Assembly (NCBI GenBank): GCA_020466095.1
Contig: CM035806.1
Location: 113,667,080-113,731,079 of the forward strand
Direction: 5' to 3'
Source: Chlorops oryzae
Lineage: Eukaryota > Arthropoda > Insecta > Diptera > Chloropidae
Length of the DNA: 64,000 bases
Position numbers and translations under genes: made by a program. This document shows positions 63,735 to 64,000 of this stretch, piece by piece. How positions within the stretch are numbered: the first letter of the stretch is position 1; every line of letters starts with the position of its first letter. The notes beneath the pieces were generated by a model. It had not been told where the DNA came from and searched no databases. It saw nothing but the letters and a program-made list of their open reading frames with translations.

Positions 63735-64000
63735 TAAATGAGAAAATAGCAACTGAAATTGAGATTTTGCATTTGAAAATGAGGAAAACACAATTGATAA
63801 TAAGTTATTCCATTTCAATATGAGAATAGTGCAATTGAAAATGAGATATTCTATATGAAATTGAGATTTTTTAAATGAAATTGAGATTTTGAATACGAAA
63901 TTGAGAAAAGATCAAATGAAATTGAGAATTTCTATTTGAATTTGGGAAGAGATCATTTGAAAATAAGATTTTTCATTTCAATTCGAGAAAAGAACAAATG
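63735..64000 (+). repeat. AAATGAAATTGAGA minisatellite, running off the window
   Basis: A dozen or so degenerate copies of a 20-25 bp unit built around GAAATTGAGATTTT and TCAAATGAAATTGAGA. The array reaches the window end. Confidence 0.8.

Noticed and set aside
1..64000. Host protein-coding genes
   Set aside because: Every frame with recognisable domains belongs to a transposable element; remaining frames are short, repeat-derived or antisense.

Overview
This window looks like a transposon-dense, AT-rich stretch of a schizophoran fly genome. I found no host gene that I can support. Three things point to a fly. First, at least fifteen copies or fragments of interspersed elements share the layout of Drosophila DINE-1/Helentron-associated elements: a TATACCC palindromic 5' end, a (GTCY)n block, a GTGGGCGTGGCA box, and a 3' hairpin followed by CTTACTTGT. 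Second, there is an irritans-subfamily mariner very close to Himar1, which was first found in horn fly. Third, copia, 412/mdg1-like Gypsy, Jockey, P-like and hAT families are all present. A muscid-like calyptrate would fit, but mariner moves horizontally, so the species is not fixed.

Layout. 1-6.9 kb holds foldback and MITE elements: a foldback split by a hAT MITE with a perfect 8-bp target duplication, a 1.66-kb foldback with 0.72-kb arms, satellites and two small inverted-repeat elements. 6.9-13.3 kb is a Helentron-like element (family A) split by an element carrying six TAACRTACCAAC motifs, which is itself split by a nearly intact copia-type retrotransposon (135-bp LTRs differing at one base, one frameshift in pol). 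13.3-17.6 kb has two more family A copies with 127-bp minisatellites, flanking a TCGAATTC-rich block with a tRNA-like sequence. 17.6-21.2 kb is mostly unassigned. 21.2-35 kb is one hAT transposase pseudogene (hAT-1) broken by four elements: a 7.4-kb P-superfamily transposon (42-bp perfect TIRs, 7-bp target duplication), two family B Helentron-like elements (one carrying a third), and a Tc1-like foldback that carries a piggyBac-like MITE. The P-like transposon encodes two THAP domains on two exons and is itself interrupted by a family A element. 35-38.8 kb has another foldback and a second hAT relative on the minus strand. 38.8-49.8 kb is a near-perfect 3.2-kb-arm palindrome whose arms contain other transposons; one arm was later hit by a full-length intact LINE. 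49.9-52.5 kb carries a third hAT C-terminus, a family A copy and the Himar1-like mariner. 52.6-55.3 kb is a deleted Gypsy element on the minus strand. 55.8-60.7 kb is a Jockey LINE with two lesions. 60.7-64 kb is a family A copy, a fourth hAT (Ac-like) and a terminal minisatellite.

How the parts relate. This is a nesting record. Where a P-like, foldback or Helentron-like element sits in an older coding region, removing the element and one target copy restores the reading frame. That fixes element boundaries and relative ages. The apparently complete coding unit is the LINE in the palindrome. The copia, mariner, Jockey and P-like copies each need only one or two repairs, so these families moved recently. 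Long palindromes and self-reiterating subterminal motif arrays recur through the window.
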